Origin: Dama dama
Lineage: Eukaryota; Chordata; Mammalia; Artiodactyla; Cervidae
Assembly: GCF_033118175.1 (NCBI RefSeq)
Contig: NC_083704.1
Span: forward strand, 51,982,501-52,046,500
Direction of reading: 5' to 3'
Length of the DNA: 64,000 nt
Notes under the pieces: generated by a model
Told to the model about the DNA's origin: nothing
The model's database searches: none
The model's input: the letters and a program-made list of their open reading frames with translations, nothing else
Shown: positions 1 through 12,140 of the stretch, one piece after another
Layout: every line of letters starts with the position of its first letter
Position numbering within the stretch: the stretch's first letter is position 1
Position numbers and translations under genes: made by a program

Positions 1-96
1 TACTCACCCACAATCCTTCCTACCCTGCCACCCCTGCCCGTGGGCCTGGACGGAATTCTCTCCCAGTAACTCCAGGCCTCACTGACTTCGCTTACT

Positions 97-265
97 GTGA
101 CTCAGATGCACAGTCGTGTCTGACTCTTGGTGACCCCATGGACTGTAGCCCACCAGGCTCCTCTGTCCATGAGATTCTCCCGGCAAGAATACTGGAGTGG
201 GGTGCCATTTCCTCTGCCAGTGGATCTTCCCGACCCAGGGATTTAACTCAGGTCTTTTATGTCTC
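97..265 (-). mobile_element. Bov-tA/BovA-family SINE, antisense
   Basis: Contains GACCCCATGGACTGTAGCCC, ACCAGGCTCCTCTGTCCATG and AAGAATACTGGAGTGG, the reverse complement of the ruminant BovA unit. Confidence 0.82.
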
Positions 266-1320
266 CCAAACATGCCACCTTCTGTCTTCATCCTGCTCCA
301 GACCTCCGTCATCTCTTCTTACACAGAGCACAGTCAGGGAGGGTGCCTTCTGACCTCAGCCCCTGCCCCCAGCTCATTCTCTATACAGCAACTCAAGAAA
401 AACCTTCTCGAACCTGACACAAGCACTTACAGGTCAAGCACATCCCCTCCATCATGACTCCCACGGGATGAAGACCAGCCTCTGGCTGAGCCCCTGAATG
501 ACCTCCTCCTGCCCTGCTCCAGCCTCACTGCAAACCATCTCCCCCTGGCTCTCCAGCCCCAGCCCAGCTTCGCTCACTTCCGCCATGGTCTCTCCCACTT
601 CCTCTTCCGCCTCCCCCGCCGCGCACGCGCGCCCCCACCCCGGGCTGCGTCGTGCTGGAACGCTCAGTGCTGAGGAAAACACGAGGCAGTTTGACAATAG
701 GAAGGAAAGGGGGACCCAAGAGGAGGAAGAGAAAGCTTTGGGCCGGTGGCGGGAATCAGAAAAGACTTCTGGGAGGAGATGGCACCGAAGCCAAGCCAAG
801 CCTTCGGGGGCGGACTGCGGGAGGGGCTGGGGCGGGGGCGAGGGCCTCTCAGGAGGATGGCACAGCCCATTTGGGTGACAGCCCAGGCCTGGTGTGACTA
901 GAGGGCACACGTCGGGGGGTGGGGATTCGGTAGGGGATGTGAGTAGGGGAAGAATGCACCCCTGAATGCTAGCTTCGCTAATTTAGATTTCAACTCTGCC
1001 CGAAAAGACTTCCAGTTTTACTTTAACAGGAAGAGGAACTTGTTTCCTTCTCCAACCAATATTTTATTGAATGCTTTCCATGGCCCCGGTCTTGTACAGA
1101 GAATCCAAAGCTGGACTGGCCCTAAATTGTGTCCTCCGGACCAGTGATGCCCCAAACTTGGCTAATGAACAGAATGGGAGATTGCCACACAAATCAAGTC
1201 CTAGGCCCAGAAAATCACCTGTGTGTGACTTTCCTTAGCAAAGACAAGATGGGCTGAAATTCTCATAAAAGGATCCACTAAACCAAGAGAAAGCAAAAAG
1301 TGCATAGAGTAGTTGAAATA
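266..1320. other. Intergenic stretch with a small GC/CpG-rich patch
   Basis: No gene recognised. A CpG cluster at about 590-665 (CGCCGCGCACGCGCGCCCCC) stands out from its surroundings. It is short, with no TATA or exon signals I trust. Confidence 0.4.
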
Positions 1321-1425
1321 CAATTTTTTTTTTTTTTTCCTTTCTGGCCATGCCACGTGGCTTGTGGGATCTTAGTAGTGAAAGGATGGAGTCCTAACCA
1401 CTGGATTGCCAGGGAATAATTCCCT
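1321..1425 (-). mobile_element. CHR-2-type SINE, antisense
   Basis: A T-rich stretch, then GGCCATGCCACGTGGCTTGT, CTTGTGGGATCTTAG and AACCACTGGATTGCCAGGGA, the reverse complement of a tRNA-Glu SINE. Confidence 0.78.
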
Positions 1426-1499
1426 TGGAGTATAATATTAATTAGACTTTTCCATAGGTTCCAAACCAAAAGGTCATCTTTCTGTTCACACCCTCTACA

Positions 1500-1785
1500 A
1501 CAGTCAATCCTAAAGGAAATCAACCCTGAATATGCACTGGAAGGACTGATGCTCAAGCTCCAATACTTTGGCCACCTGATGTGAAGAGTTGACTCATTAA
1601 AAAAGACCCTGATGCTGGGAAAGATTGAAGGCAGGAGGAGAAGGGGACAACAGAAGATGAGATGGTTAGATGGCATTACTGACTCAATGGACGTGAATTT
1701 GAGCAAACTCCGGGAGGTGGTGAAGGACAGGGAAGCCTGGTATGTTGCAGTCCATTGGGTTGCAAAGAGACACAACTGAGTGAAC
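1500..1785 (+). mobile_element. BovB (RTE) LINE 3' fragment
   Basis: Contains GCACTGGAAGGACTGATGCT, CCACCTGATGTGAAGAGTTG and GAAAAAGACCCTGATGCTGGG-like text ending GAGACACAACTGAGTGAACA. This is the ruminant BovB 3' end, from which BovA SINEs derive. The fragment is non-coding. Confidence 0.85.
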
Positions 1786-2401
1786 AACAGCTGAGAAATC
1801 TGCAAGCAAGCCCAAACAACAGTCATAATTTCCAAGTCCACTCACCCTCTTACCCACCACCTTTGGAGATAATCAAGATACTCTGGTGGTGAAAACTATG
1901 TTCCTCCACGTTGTTGCCTCACCATCCATTATCTGTGCATTCTCTCCTCATCTCTCTTCCCTTCCCCGCCCCTCCAGTTTCAAACATAGTAGAGTAACAG
2001 AAGGTCAGAGCATGAAGCAAGAGGAGAAGTTTTATATTTTATATTCTAAGCATTTAATATTTTAATCAGCAGTTGCTAGTAAACAGATAAGGTGCAGCCT
2101 TTCTTAAGTAAATATTTCTAAATTCTCATGCTTTGGAGGGTTACCTAGGAAATAGCCTTTCTTAGATCTCTGGTTGGGAGAAATCCCTCCTGGCCTCATC
2201 TGTATTTCTTCCTTTTATAAAGCAATTATATTTATTACCTTCTCTCATGGTGATTTATTCTAGATTGTGAAATCCTTAAAACCTGGATAATTTTCTGGCT
2301 CATCTTTTTCTCTGCATAGCCAGTAGCATGCTGTATTGTGTACAGGGCAGATGTCACATGAATGGCTGTCCACCAAAGTGGGTAAATGAGAAATGAGTAG
2401 C

Positions 2402-2540
2402 TGGGACTTCCCTGGCAGTCCAGTGGTTAATACAGGAAGTCCAACGTAGGGGGCGTGGGTTTGATCCCCAGTTGGGGAACTAAGATCCCACATGCCATGG
2501 GATGTGGCCAAATTTTTTTAAAAAATAAATAAATAGAAAT
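2402..2540 (+). mobile_element. CHR-2-type SINE
   Basis: GGGACTTCCCTGGCAGTCCA head, TTTGATCCCCAGTTGGGGAA B-box region and an AAATAAATAAATA tail. Confidence 0.82.
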
Positions 2541-2789
2541 GAATAGCAAAAGAGTACAAGTAACCTGAGAAAATTTCATTGAGGTGGTTGAGAAAGGTGC
2601 ATGCAGATGCATTGCTAATTTCCTATAGTTCATTGTCTACAGAAACAGTTTTCCTGCCTTGGATCCACCCTTATAGCAATAGTGACAATTTTATAAAGCA
2701 GTGTCAAATCATGTGACCTCTGGAACTAAGATGGCCTCCATTTGCAATTCTAGAAAACAGTTCACCAAAACTTCTTTACTATACCAGGT

Positions 2790-3735
2790 CATCCATTCTG
2801 TTGTGCTTGGGGTTCACGGAACTTCTTGGATCTTGTTTTCATCAAGTTTAGAAATTTTTCTGCCATTATTTCTTCCAATATTTTTTCTGTACCATCATCT
2901 CCTTATACTTCAGAGATTCCACTTATATACACATTAGATTGCTTGAAATTGTACCACAACCTACTGGTGCTATTAATTCCACCACCACCACCCCCCACCT
3001 CCCAGGTTTCATTTTGGATATTTTCTATTGGTATGTCTTCAGGTTTTTAACTATAATGTCTAATCTGCAGTGAATCCCAGCCAGCGTATTTTAAAATCTC
3101 AGACATCATTGTGTCATTGGGATCTTTTTAAATATCAAATATATATTCTGCTTATTTTTTTTTTTTTTTTTTGAACACAGGCTTTATTTTTTAAAAGCAG
3201 TTTTAGGTTCACAGCAAAACTTAGTGGAAGGGAGAGTTCCTATGTACCCCCTGCCCCCACATGTGCATAGCCTCCTCTGCTGTTGACACCCCTGATCAGA
3301 GTGGTACATCTGTCACAACTGATGAGCCTATATTGACAAATCATTATCACCCAAAGTCCATGTTTACATTAAAGTTCACTCTTGGTGTTATATATTCTAT
3401 GAGTTTGAATAAATGTATAATGACATGTATTAATATATTATTAGTTTTTTATTCATTGCTTAAAAAATCCTCTGTCCTTTGCCTTTTCATCCTCTACTTC
3501 TTGAAATATGAAAGAGTTATGATAATTGTTTTGGTGTCCTCGTCTGCAAATTCTAACATTTGTGTTGGTCCCGGGTCCATTTCAATTGACTGATATTTTT
3601 CCTGTTTATTTTCATGCCAGGTCATTTTTGATTGTATACCAGACATCGGGGATTTTACCTGGTTGGGTGTTGGATGTTTTTTACATTCCCATAATTATTC
3701 ACAGGCTTTGTTCTAGGTACCTTCTGAGTACTCCA
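2790..3735 (-). mobile_element. Old L1 sequence, antisense, with a nested L1 3' end
   Basis: 2,790-3,150 and about 3,480-3,735 read as antisense old-L1 sequence (for example TTTCATTTTGGATATTTTCT and GACATCGGGGATTTTACCTG). Between them, starting at a T-run (3,153-3,172), lies a second antisense L1 3' end with GGTTCACAGCAAAACTTAGT and TGTACCCCCTGCCCCCACAT. The assignment is by recall of L1 consensus text. Confidence 0.6.
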
Positions 3736-4319
3736 CACAATGACCCTGAATCATGAGGATTTCCAGTCTGGCTGCTGGGGAACAGGTACTGTTCCTGACA
3801 ACAAGTGAGTTCTGAGGATTGCTCCCTCTCACCCACTCAGATGAGCCTTTCCTGCCTTGGGGTGTTTCTCACACGCATGTACTGCTGAGTACTCCAGGAG
3901 AATTTTCTGCAAACCTCCAGGCTTTTCTCTCTCATCTCCCACGGACTACATTGTGAATACCTTGGCTTCCCTGAACTCCCAGTTTCATCTTCCCAGCTTG
4001 GGGACCCCACAGGGCACTCCCTTGGTTCCCCTCCTGGAGCCTCAGCCTGAGGACTGTCTTGAGGCAGTAAAGCTGGGCAACCATGGGGCTCACATCCCGT
4101 GTTTCACGTCTCTTGGGGAACACTGCCCTTTGTTGCCTCACGTCCAGAATCTTGAGAACTGATCTTATCTTATTTTGATCTTATCTTGAATTGATCTTAT
4201 CTTGTTTATGTTTTTAGGGTTTTTTTTTTTTTCTTCCTGCTCAGGCAGGAAAGAAGGTAAACACAGTCCCTTTTACTCTATCTTGGAAGGATAAAAGCAG
4301 GGTTCTACATCATTTATTT

Positions 4320-4665
4320 GTATGAAGTGCGGTCATTATATAAGAATATCACACAACCCTGAGAGGAATGCCTTAACCAGTCACAAGAGACTACATATTG
4401 CATGATTCTATTTATATGACGCATCCTGAAATAGGGAAACCTATACAGTCAGAAAGTAGATTAGTGGTTGCCAACAGCTGAGGATATGGGGGAAATGGGA
4501 GGCTGATGGCTAAAGGGTATGGGGTTTCTTTTTTGGGTGATGAAAGTGTTCTAAAATCAACTGTGGTAATGATTGTGTAACACTATGTGCATACTGAAAA
4601 CCATTAAATTGTACACTTTGAGTGGAGGAATTGTATGGTGTATGAATTATATCTCAAAGCTCTCA
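4320..4665 (+). mobile_element. Old L1 3' end, sense
   Basis: Contains AACAGCTGAGGATATGGGGG, TAAATTGTACACTTTGAGTG and GTATGAATTATATCTCAA, typical of a mammalian-wide L1 3' end. Confidence 0.7.
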
Positions 4666-6543
4666 CAAGAAGGAAGGAAATACACTTGAGCTACAAGGGC
4701 TTAGTAAAGGTCAATTTTAAAAGTATGCGTGGGTGGGGGGGTTAGAGGGGAAATCTGGGGGCAGAAGGATCCTCTGTGCATGGACTCTATTTATAATGAC
4801 GTTTAAAAACATGCAAAACAATTGCCTGGGTGATGTTCAGGGTCGCCTATGGTACAGAGAAACGGTCCACACACCAAAACCAGCTGCTTGTTCCCTCTGG
4901 AAGAATGCAGAGGAAATGAGGAAGTTACCAGGGGCGATGTGCTACCCTTTTCTTTAAGAGCTTTCTTAAGAAGATGGCTTGTCAGATAAATCAGCTTCAT
5001 TTGCACTGACTGTGCCCCTCCATCCCTGGGCAGGCCCAGCACCCCACCGGGAACACCAGCCCCACAGAGCCCAATTTCCTATCGCTGATGCAGAAAGAAT
5101 GCCAGAGAGTTTTAAAAACAACTCTTGAGCTTGTTTCTGGCTTCCCTTGGGAAAACTCAACTAGCCCATCACTCTCGCCCATTCTGTGTCTGCCTAAACC
5201 TTCCCAAAGCCGCAGAAAAGCCTACCAAGCTGGTGCAGGTGGCCATCAGCAGAACCTTGGGGGCCCAGGGGGGCCGCTGCTACTGTGTCCAGGATCCTCA
5301 GCCCTCTTTCTGCAGCCCGTCAAGCCGCCAAACCCTGGCCACGAGTTCTTGCATTAGCTCAGCTACTGCCTCCAATGAGAAACGCCAGCATCATGATAAG
5401 CCCCACCTGGGGACCTCACACCCGACGCTACCACACCAGGAGGGGCTTAAACCACTTCATCAAGCCCATCCTCCCACTCCAGCCAGCGCCCCTGCTTGAG
5501 CCCTCACTTTCTATCCAGCCTCACGCAGGAATCAGCCCTGCCAGTCCCCCAGTGCAGAGAGACAGACCACCTGCGGCCCAGGGCTGGGTGCGGGGCTGTG
5601 CTCAGGGGACCCCACTCAGCCTCGGGCTGGGGCTCCCAAGGCCCTGCCTGGCACCCAGGCCTTTGCCCTGCTAGTTCCTCTGCCTTGGACAGCTTCCCCG
5701 AACCCAGCCTGTCACCTACTCATTCTTTTTAACTTTTAAATAACTGTGAATTATCACCTCTGTAAAGAAAAGTGCAAATGTACAGCATAAAAAAGTCATG
5801 CGAAAGGGACAGCTGGGTAACCAGCAGTCAGGTCAAGAAACAGAACACCTACCTGTTCTCTTAAAAAAAAAAAAAAAAAACAACTTAAAAAAATTATGAA
5901 ACATTTTGAGTGTGAAGCACAGAGAATAAAATAAGCATCTGCAGATCCTCCACTAAGCTCTGTGAACCTTTAATGGGCTTTTTGTACATGCCTCAGATGT
6001 TTTTAGTGAGGTAAAGCCTTACAGACAGAAAAGCCCAGCCCTTGGGTAGCCTCTGGAGTCTAGGCCTCCCCCACCTATTTCAGAGGAGCCAGCACTCCGG
6101 CCCCTGGGGCTCTGGGTGCTTCACACAAAAGTTTGTTTTCCTGAGGTCGTACAGCTCTGCGCTTTCCCGTTTCATCACCCCACATGTATCCTTCCACATT
6201 TCCCCTTAACGTGGGCTTGAGGCTCTATCAGCGTTGAAGCTGGCAGCTCTGTCCACTGAGAAGGAAGATGAGCTATACCCACTGCGTGAACTCACTTCCA
6301 TTTCTCCATTTAGTCTTCTGTGTGGACATTCAGTTGTTTCCAACTTTGCACTTTACAATGTGCCCAGGATAAATCTTGCCTGTGTGGTCATCAATACTGC
6401 GACCAAGACTTTCTCCAGCTAGAAGAAGGCTGGATCTTCAGCAGTCCCCAAAGGTGTCAAGTTGCCTTCTGGAGGAATGCGGCCAATTTCATTCCCACTC
6501 CTTGCTAACAGGGACCCACAGCTTCGCATCTCTGCAATACTTC
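4666..6543. other. Intergenic stretch, no gene recognised
   Basis: GC-rich between 5,000 and 5,710 and AT-rich after it. An A-run at 5,862-5,881 and nearby text suggest degenerate retroposon remains. The open frames at 5,088-5,732 overlap each other in several frames and resemble nothing I know. Confidence 0.4.
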
Positions 6544-6558
6544 ATATTAGCAGACTTT

Positions 6559-6895
6559 TTTTTTTTTTAATTTTTAATTGAAGTATAAATGACTTAAAAT
6601 ACTATGTTAGTTTCAGGTGTATGGAATAATGGTTTGATATTTTTATACCTTACAAAATGGTCACCATGATCAATCTAGTTACCATCTGTCACCATGCAAA
6701 GTTATTACAGTATTACTGAATGTATTCCCTATACTGTACACTATATCCCCAGGTCTTACTTCCTTTAGAGCTGGAAGTTTGTTCCTCTTAATCCTCTTCA
6801 TCTCTTTTGCCCAACCCTCTACCTGCTTCCATCCAGAGACCACTGGTTTGTTATCTGTCTCCATGAGTCTATTTATGTTTTCTGTTTGCCAGATA
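6559..6895 (-). mobile_element. L1 3' end, antisense
   Basis: A T-run at the left followed by TTAATTGAAGTATAAATGAC and GTTAGTTTCAGGTGTATGGA, then text to GTTATCTGTCTCCATGAGTC. This is an L1 3' UTR read backwards. Its left flank carries one copy of a duplication whose other copy lies at 7,191 (see findings). Confidence 0.75.
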
Positions 6896-7061
6896 CTCTG
6901 CCACAGGTAGAAAGCATGTAGTTCTCAACTTCTCAAAGTGGCTTCTTCCAGTGGAGGAGGAGGCTCTTTCCCTGGCTTACTCCACTCCCACAAGCAAAGG
7001 GAGTGTTACTTTGTTTCTTCACTCACTAGGCCTCCCCACCCTGGGATGGAGATGCTAGACC

Positions 7062-7190
7062 CAGCTGAGCTGAAGTCGCTCAGTCCTCTCCGACTCTTTG
7101 CGACCCCACGGACTGTAGCCCCTTAGGCTCCTCAGTCCTTGGGATTTTCTGGGCATGAATACTGGAGTGGGTTGCCATTTCCTTCTCCAT
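7062..7190 (-). mobile_element. BovA-type SINE, antisense
   Basis: AAGTCGCTCAGTCCTCTCCG to GTTGCCATTTCCTTCTCCAT, the reverse complement of the BovA unit. It ends exactly at the second copy of ATATTAGCAGACTTT. Confidence 0.8.
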
Positions 7191-7206
7191 ATATTAGCAG
7201 ACTTTA

Positions 7207-10200
7207 AAAGTGTTGCTGGTCCAACAACCAGACCGACTCTTTCTTTGGACCTCAGGATTAAACGTCTCCTCTTCCAGAAGGTCTTCCCAGTCCCTGCTGT
7301 CTTCGCAGGAAGAGCCGGCACCTCCTCTGTACACCCACAGCCCCAGCAGGCACCCTGACCCCCACCTTCCCTAGTATTGTAATTGCTTACAGACCTGCCT
7401 CCCCCAGGAAACCACGAATCTGTTCCTCATTTGCACAGTTTTCCACCATCCTGCAGAATCCCTGATATACAGTCAGCGCTTACTAAATGCTCACAGAGTG
7501 AACTGATGAGTCCAACCTTCATTTCAGAGTCCTGACCACAAATTTATTAAAGAAGCCTCTGGTGCAGGATCTGACCTTAGTAGCTGTTCAAGAAACATCA
7601 ACCAAACCTGTGTATGTCTGCATCTCAGATGCTATTTGGGGGCCCCCAGGAGACTCCAGCTCTGCCTCAGAAACATGCTGGGGAAGGTCATGAGGGTCAA
7701 GGGAAAGGTTTTCATGTGGCCCTGAGATGAAACAAGAGGAGGCGGAGAAGGGGTGCCCTCCAGGCATCGGCCGCTCTTCCTGCTGCTGTGGCAACTTTCA
7801 ATGGAATTTTGTGACAGTGGGAATTACTACCTTTCCTGTCATTTGGTTTTAGTTTGTGCCAAGAACTGGGGGTATTTGACATTCTAATTTTCTTTTTCAT
7901 AATTTAAAACCACATGAAACCTACCTGCCACTCATGTCAGTTTTAGACTCTCATTTTCCTACTATAGAGCTGGCTGATGGCCCAAAGCCCAAGGTGAGGG
8001 AGGAGGGGACGGACCCTGTTGGAACCCACTCCTGACTCAAAATCCAGGGCTCTTCGCTCCACTCCCATCCAGGAAATTTGTGTCACCTTTCTATAAGATT
8101 CCTGAGCACTAGCCTGGGCCCAGCCATGCCTTGTACTTACAGCACTGTTGTGAGGCAGACATGCTTGGAAACATGGAAGACGTTCATGGAGTTAAGAACA
8201 ACATTCTTAGATTTCCTGAGCATTCACTGGGTGCCGGGCTGCAAGAAGAGTTTTCCAAGTTTTGGCCTCATAACAACCCTATAAAGCAGGTATGATTATG
8301 CACAATGACAAGGGAGGAAACTGAGGCTCAGAGAGGCCAAGTAACAGCGGAGGATGGGGCAGGCAGGCATAGAACCAGATCTGACTCCAAGTCTCCATCT
8401 CACAGTTTGTCAACAGCACCTCCACTTCCTGTCCCATGCTAGGCTGAGTCTGAGTATGGGTCCAATATAAACAGGGGCATCTGCTATCCAGCCATTACAA
8501 ACTTGAGCCAGGGTTTAAAGGCAATCTTTTTTTTTTCCTTTAAAAAAAAAAAAAATACCTTGTTTCCAGAGTACTCAAGAACAGTTAAGCTAACTAGACC
8601 CATTTTTAATAGAATGCAAGCATGTTGTGAAGTGAGTTACTTTTTAACTTGTCATTGATGCAAAATGCATCTAATTCGCTTAATTTTTTCTCAGCTCATG
8701 ATTTAAACCCAGGAAATGGCTCAGAGAGGTTTTGCCAATACTATTGATGGCAAGTTTCCAATGGGCTGTGGATGGCTACAGCTGTCTTGCTCTTGAGCCA
8801 GGTCCCAACCCTCAGCTGGGGCAGTGGACCAATGCCACCTGCCACCTGGAAGACATTGATTGCTGAGTTCCTGGGGTTTGGTCACCTGCTGCTGCTAATG
8901 CCACAAAGCAGGACTGGCAGCCACCCCCTGTTTTTACCTACTCTTTACTGTGTCCCCAGAGCAGGGGCAAGGGAACTCATATTAGTCATTCACACCTTAG
9001 TAAGGAATAAATTGGGGGAAATGGGATTCTAATTGGGTGATGGATGCTAGGGAATGGGGTTGAGGTTTGGGGCAGTCCAGAGACCCTCTTTATGCCAGGG
9101 GAGCTGTCTAGATGTGTAATCTCCCCATCTCTGACTCTCTGCAAAATGGTCCTCAAGCACCTTGTTGCTGGAATATTTCCTCAGAGTAATGATAGTAGGT
9201 GGGTTATAGCACTGAGTATGTGTCTAGCACAAAACGGTCCTCCCTGGGCCTGAGAGCCTGCCTCCCACCAGAGGGCGCTATAGCCACCCCAGCTGCTGCA
9301 GGCTCCCTCCCCTGTGCCTCTTTGACCCGCCAATCTTCTGCCTGTGGTGGGCCCTCCCACAGGAGTGCCAGGGTCCAGCAGTGGAACCTTCCTCACACAG
9401 GGGCTGAATGGTACTGGTTGGTGACTTTGCCTTCCAGGGTGTGGCCGGCTCACAGCAGCATCTCCCTACTCCAACAGGATGACGGGGCAAAATGTAGATT
9501 CCTGAATCTCAACCAAGTGACTCTCAGTCCTGGTGCCCATTGGATTGTGGGGCGATTTAGCAATACTGATGTGGGGTCCCCTCCAGAGACCACCTAGAAC
9601 TAGACCCAGGGCGGCCTGGGCATCACGTTCCAGTGCACAGTCAGTGCTGATACCTGTTGGTTAGAATCTGGCATAAAGGACGTATCTTAGCAGGATGCGT
9701 TGCATGCTGACTGTGAGAGCCACTGCCATGAAGGGATTGTGATCTGCGCAGCCCATTCATTCATCCTTCAGTTTTGGGTGACCACATAAGCTGGCACATG
9801 GAACCACAGAGTGGAATCACTCTGAAATTATGGTTCTTTAACTTGCTTGTCTCGATCCCCTTGTCCTGCACCACTTTCCACATCAGGGAAGTATTTAACC
9901 ACCACCCCACCCACCCCTAGCTGTTGAGGGTCCTGCTTGCTTCTGGTTTTCCCCAATTAATCCATGAGGTGGTGGGTATCCTGATTAGTTTCCGAGGGCC
10001 TCTAGGTGAGTCTCCTTTGGGTAACTGCTTGGGAAGGGGGACTGCTGTGTCATGGGGTGGGTGCATTTTAGGTTTTAACTGAAACTGCCAAGGTGTCCTC
10101 CTGCAGTCTGGTCAGAAGTTCCAGGGGTTCCAATGTGCGACTGACAGGCTGCTGTCCTAAGCAACTTTCATCCCCTTGAAGGGAAGGGGTCACCAAGGCT

Positions 10201-10283
10201 GCTATTTACTAAGCATCTGCTGTGTCTGGAGCCCACGGGATGCACTTACAGAAATCATCCTAGTCCACAAGCAACATCATAGT
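7207..10283. other. Intergenic stretch, no gene recognised
   Basis: Mostly unique sequence. An antisense MIR lies near 8,265-8,440, and a T-run/A-run pair at 8,527-8,556. The open frames are short and overlap on both strands. Confidence 0.45.
8265..8440 (-). repeat. MIR SINE, antisense
   Basis: GGAAACTGAGGCTCAGAGAG and CCTCATAACAACCCTATAAA match the MIR core in reverse orientation. Confidence 0.65.
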
Positions 10284-10436
10284 TACAGGCATAACTTGGC
10301 GATATTACAAGTTTGGTTCCAGGACACCAGAATAAAGCATGAGTCACACAAAGGTTTTGGCTTCCCAGTGCACATAGAAGTTGTGTTTAGATTATACTGT
10401 AGCCTATTAAGTATGCAATAGCATTCGATCTGAAAA

Positions 10437-10585
10437 AAGTGTACAGTGGTGGTCCAGTGGTTAAGACTCCACACTTCCACTACAGGGGGCATGGGTTCTA
10501 TCCCTTGTTGTGGAAGTAAGATCCCACATGCCGTGCTTCAAGGCCAGAAGGTAAAATAATAACAAAATAATTTAAAAATTAAAAA
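10437..10585 (+). mobile_element. CHR-2-type tRNA-Glu SINE inside Tigger1
   Basis: Contains the TGGTCCAGTGGTTAAGACTC head and the AAGATCCCACATGCCGTG segment typical of cetartiodactyl tRNA-Glu SINEs, ending in an A-rich tail. It interrupts the left part of Tigger1. Confidence 0.75.
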
Positions 10586-10755
10586 ATGTATATACCTCGC
10601 TTACACAGTACTTTACTGCTAAAAAATGCTAGCCATCATCTGAGCCTTCAGCAACTCATAATCTTTTTGCTGGTGGAGGGTCTTGCCTCAATGTTGATGG
10701 TCACTGACAGATCAAGGTGTTGGCAGCTTGAAGACTGAGGAAGCTGTGGCAATTT

Positions 10756-11548
10756 TTTTTTCAGCTGATCCCTTTTATTTAGAAACCCTGCACGTCTTTG
10801 CTTTGATGAAGTCACATAGCTTTTCTTGAACTTATTAAAAAGAAATTCTACCTAAAATAGCTGTATTTTTTAAATAACAAATATACTGCCAGCTTGTAGA
10901 GCTGGGGAACTGGGTGCTGTGTATCAACTTCCATTATCATTTCTCCCCAAATGCTGCTGCTACTGCCATTGGTGTCCATATGCTTCCTCTTGCTGAAGCT
11001 GTCAGTTCCTCAATTTCAGCATTTAATTTACGCATTACCCACTCCATTTCTTCTTGGCCTTTATTAGCATTTGATGATATCGTACTTGCCATCAGCCCTT
11101 CAAGGTAATGGCTGAGACTGACTCCTTTCACGGTAATTATGGCTTTATGAGTCAAAATAGTTTTTCTGAGTCTTGAGAATGTGGTTTGTATGTAAGTCTC
11201 CCATCTATTCAAACCATATTTGTAAGTGAAATATTTGTAGATTTAAATTCCTTTGTTTTCTCTACAGGATCCACTACAGAATATTCTTGCACATATGTTT
11301 TGGTTCTTGCTGCACCAATAATAGATTTCACAATGGAAGGCAGTCCCCACTCTGTGCTGAGAAGTCTATGACTGTGCAACTTTCCAGAGGGATCTATGTG
11401 TCTGTCCAGTACATCAACTCCAACCACACTCAGGTTCAAAGGGTTTGAACTGCAGCTGTTGTAACAGTTTCCCATGGGTGGTCAAAGTTGTGCTCCGAAG
11501 TCCAGATCGTCATGGTACTGGTGGCCAGCCTGGTGTCAGGGCGGCCTA
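10756..11548 (-). pseudogene. Processed pseudogene of PRELID3B (SLMO2)
   Basis: An intronless antisense copy of an mRNA for the PRELI/MSF1-domain mitochondrial lipid-transfer protein PRELID3B. Read on the minus strand, ATG at 11513 gives TIWTSEHNFDHPWETVTTAA. A second frame gives SVVGVDVLDRHIDPSGKLHS and LLSTEWGLPSIVKS, and a third gives AIITVKGVSLS, YLEGLMASTISSNA and LNAEIEELTASARG, ending at 10,937. At least two frameshifts break it, near 11,440 and 11,200. It has an AATAAA (10,780-10,775), an A-tail (10,761-10,753) and flanking copies of GTGGCAATTT (10,746-10,755 and 11,549-11,558). These mark L1-mediated insertion into the Tigger1 element. Confidence 0.9.
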
Positions 11549-12140
11549 GTGGCAATTTCTTACAATAAGACAGCAATGAAGTTTGCTGTATCAAATGACT
11601 CTTCTGTTCATGAGCAATTTTTCTGTAGTACACAGTGCTGTTTGATAGCATTTTACTCACAGTAGAACTTCTTGCAAACTTGGAGTTGGTTCTCTCAAGC
11701 CCTGCCACTGCTTTATCAACTTCGTTTATATAATATCATTCTAAATCCTTTCAACAATCTTCACAGCATCCTCACCAGGAGTAGATTCTGTTCCAAGAAA
11801 CCACTTTTCTTTGCTTGTCCATAAGAAGTAATTCCTTGTTCATTTAAAGTTTTGTCATGAGATTACAGCAATTCAGTTACGTGTTCAGGATCTACTTCTG
11901 GGGCTTCTGTGATTTCCACATTTGCAATGACTTCCTCCAGGGAAATCCTGAACCACTCAAAGTCATCCATGAGGGTTGGAATCAAATTCTTCCAAACTCC
12001 TGTTAATGTTGATGTTTTCTGACCTCTTCCCATGGATCACATGGCATCTAGAATGGTAAATCTTTTCCGGCAGGTTTTCAATTTTCAGATCCATCAGAGG
12101 AATCACTATCTGTGGCAGCTATAGCCTTATGAAAGGTATT

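Noticed and set aside
2402..2480. tRNA-like A/B-box sequences in SINE heads as tRNA genes
   Set aside because: They are the tRNA-derived heads of CHR-2/Bov-tA SINEs, lacking a foldable acceptor stem and followed by SINE bodies.
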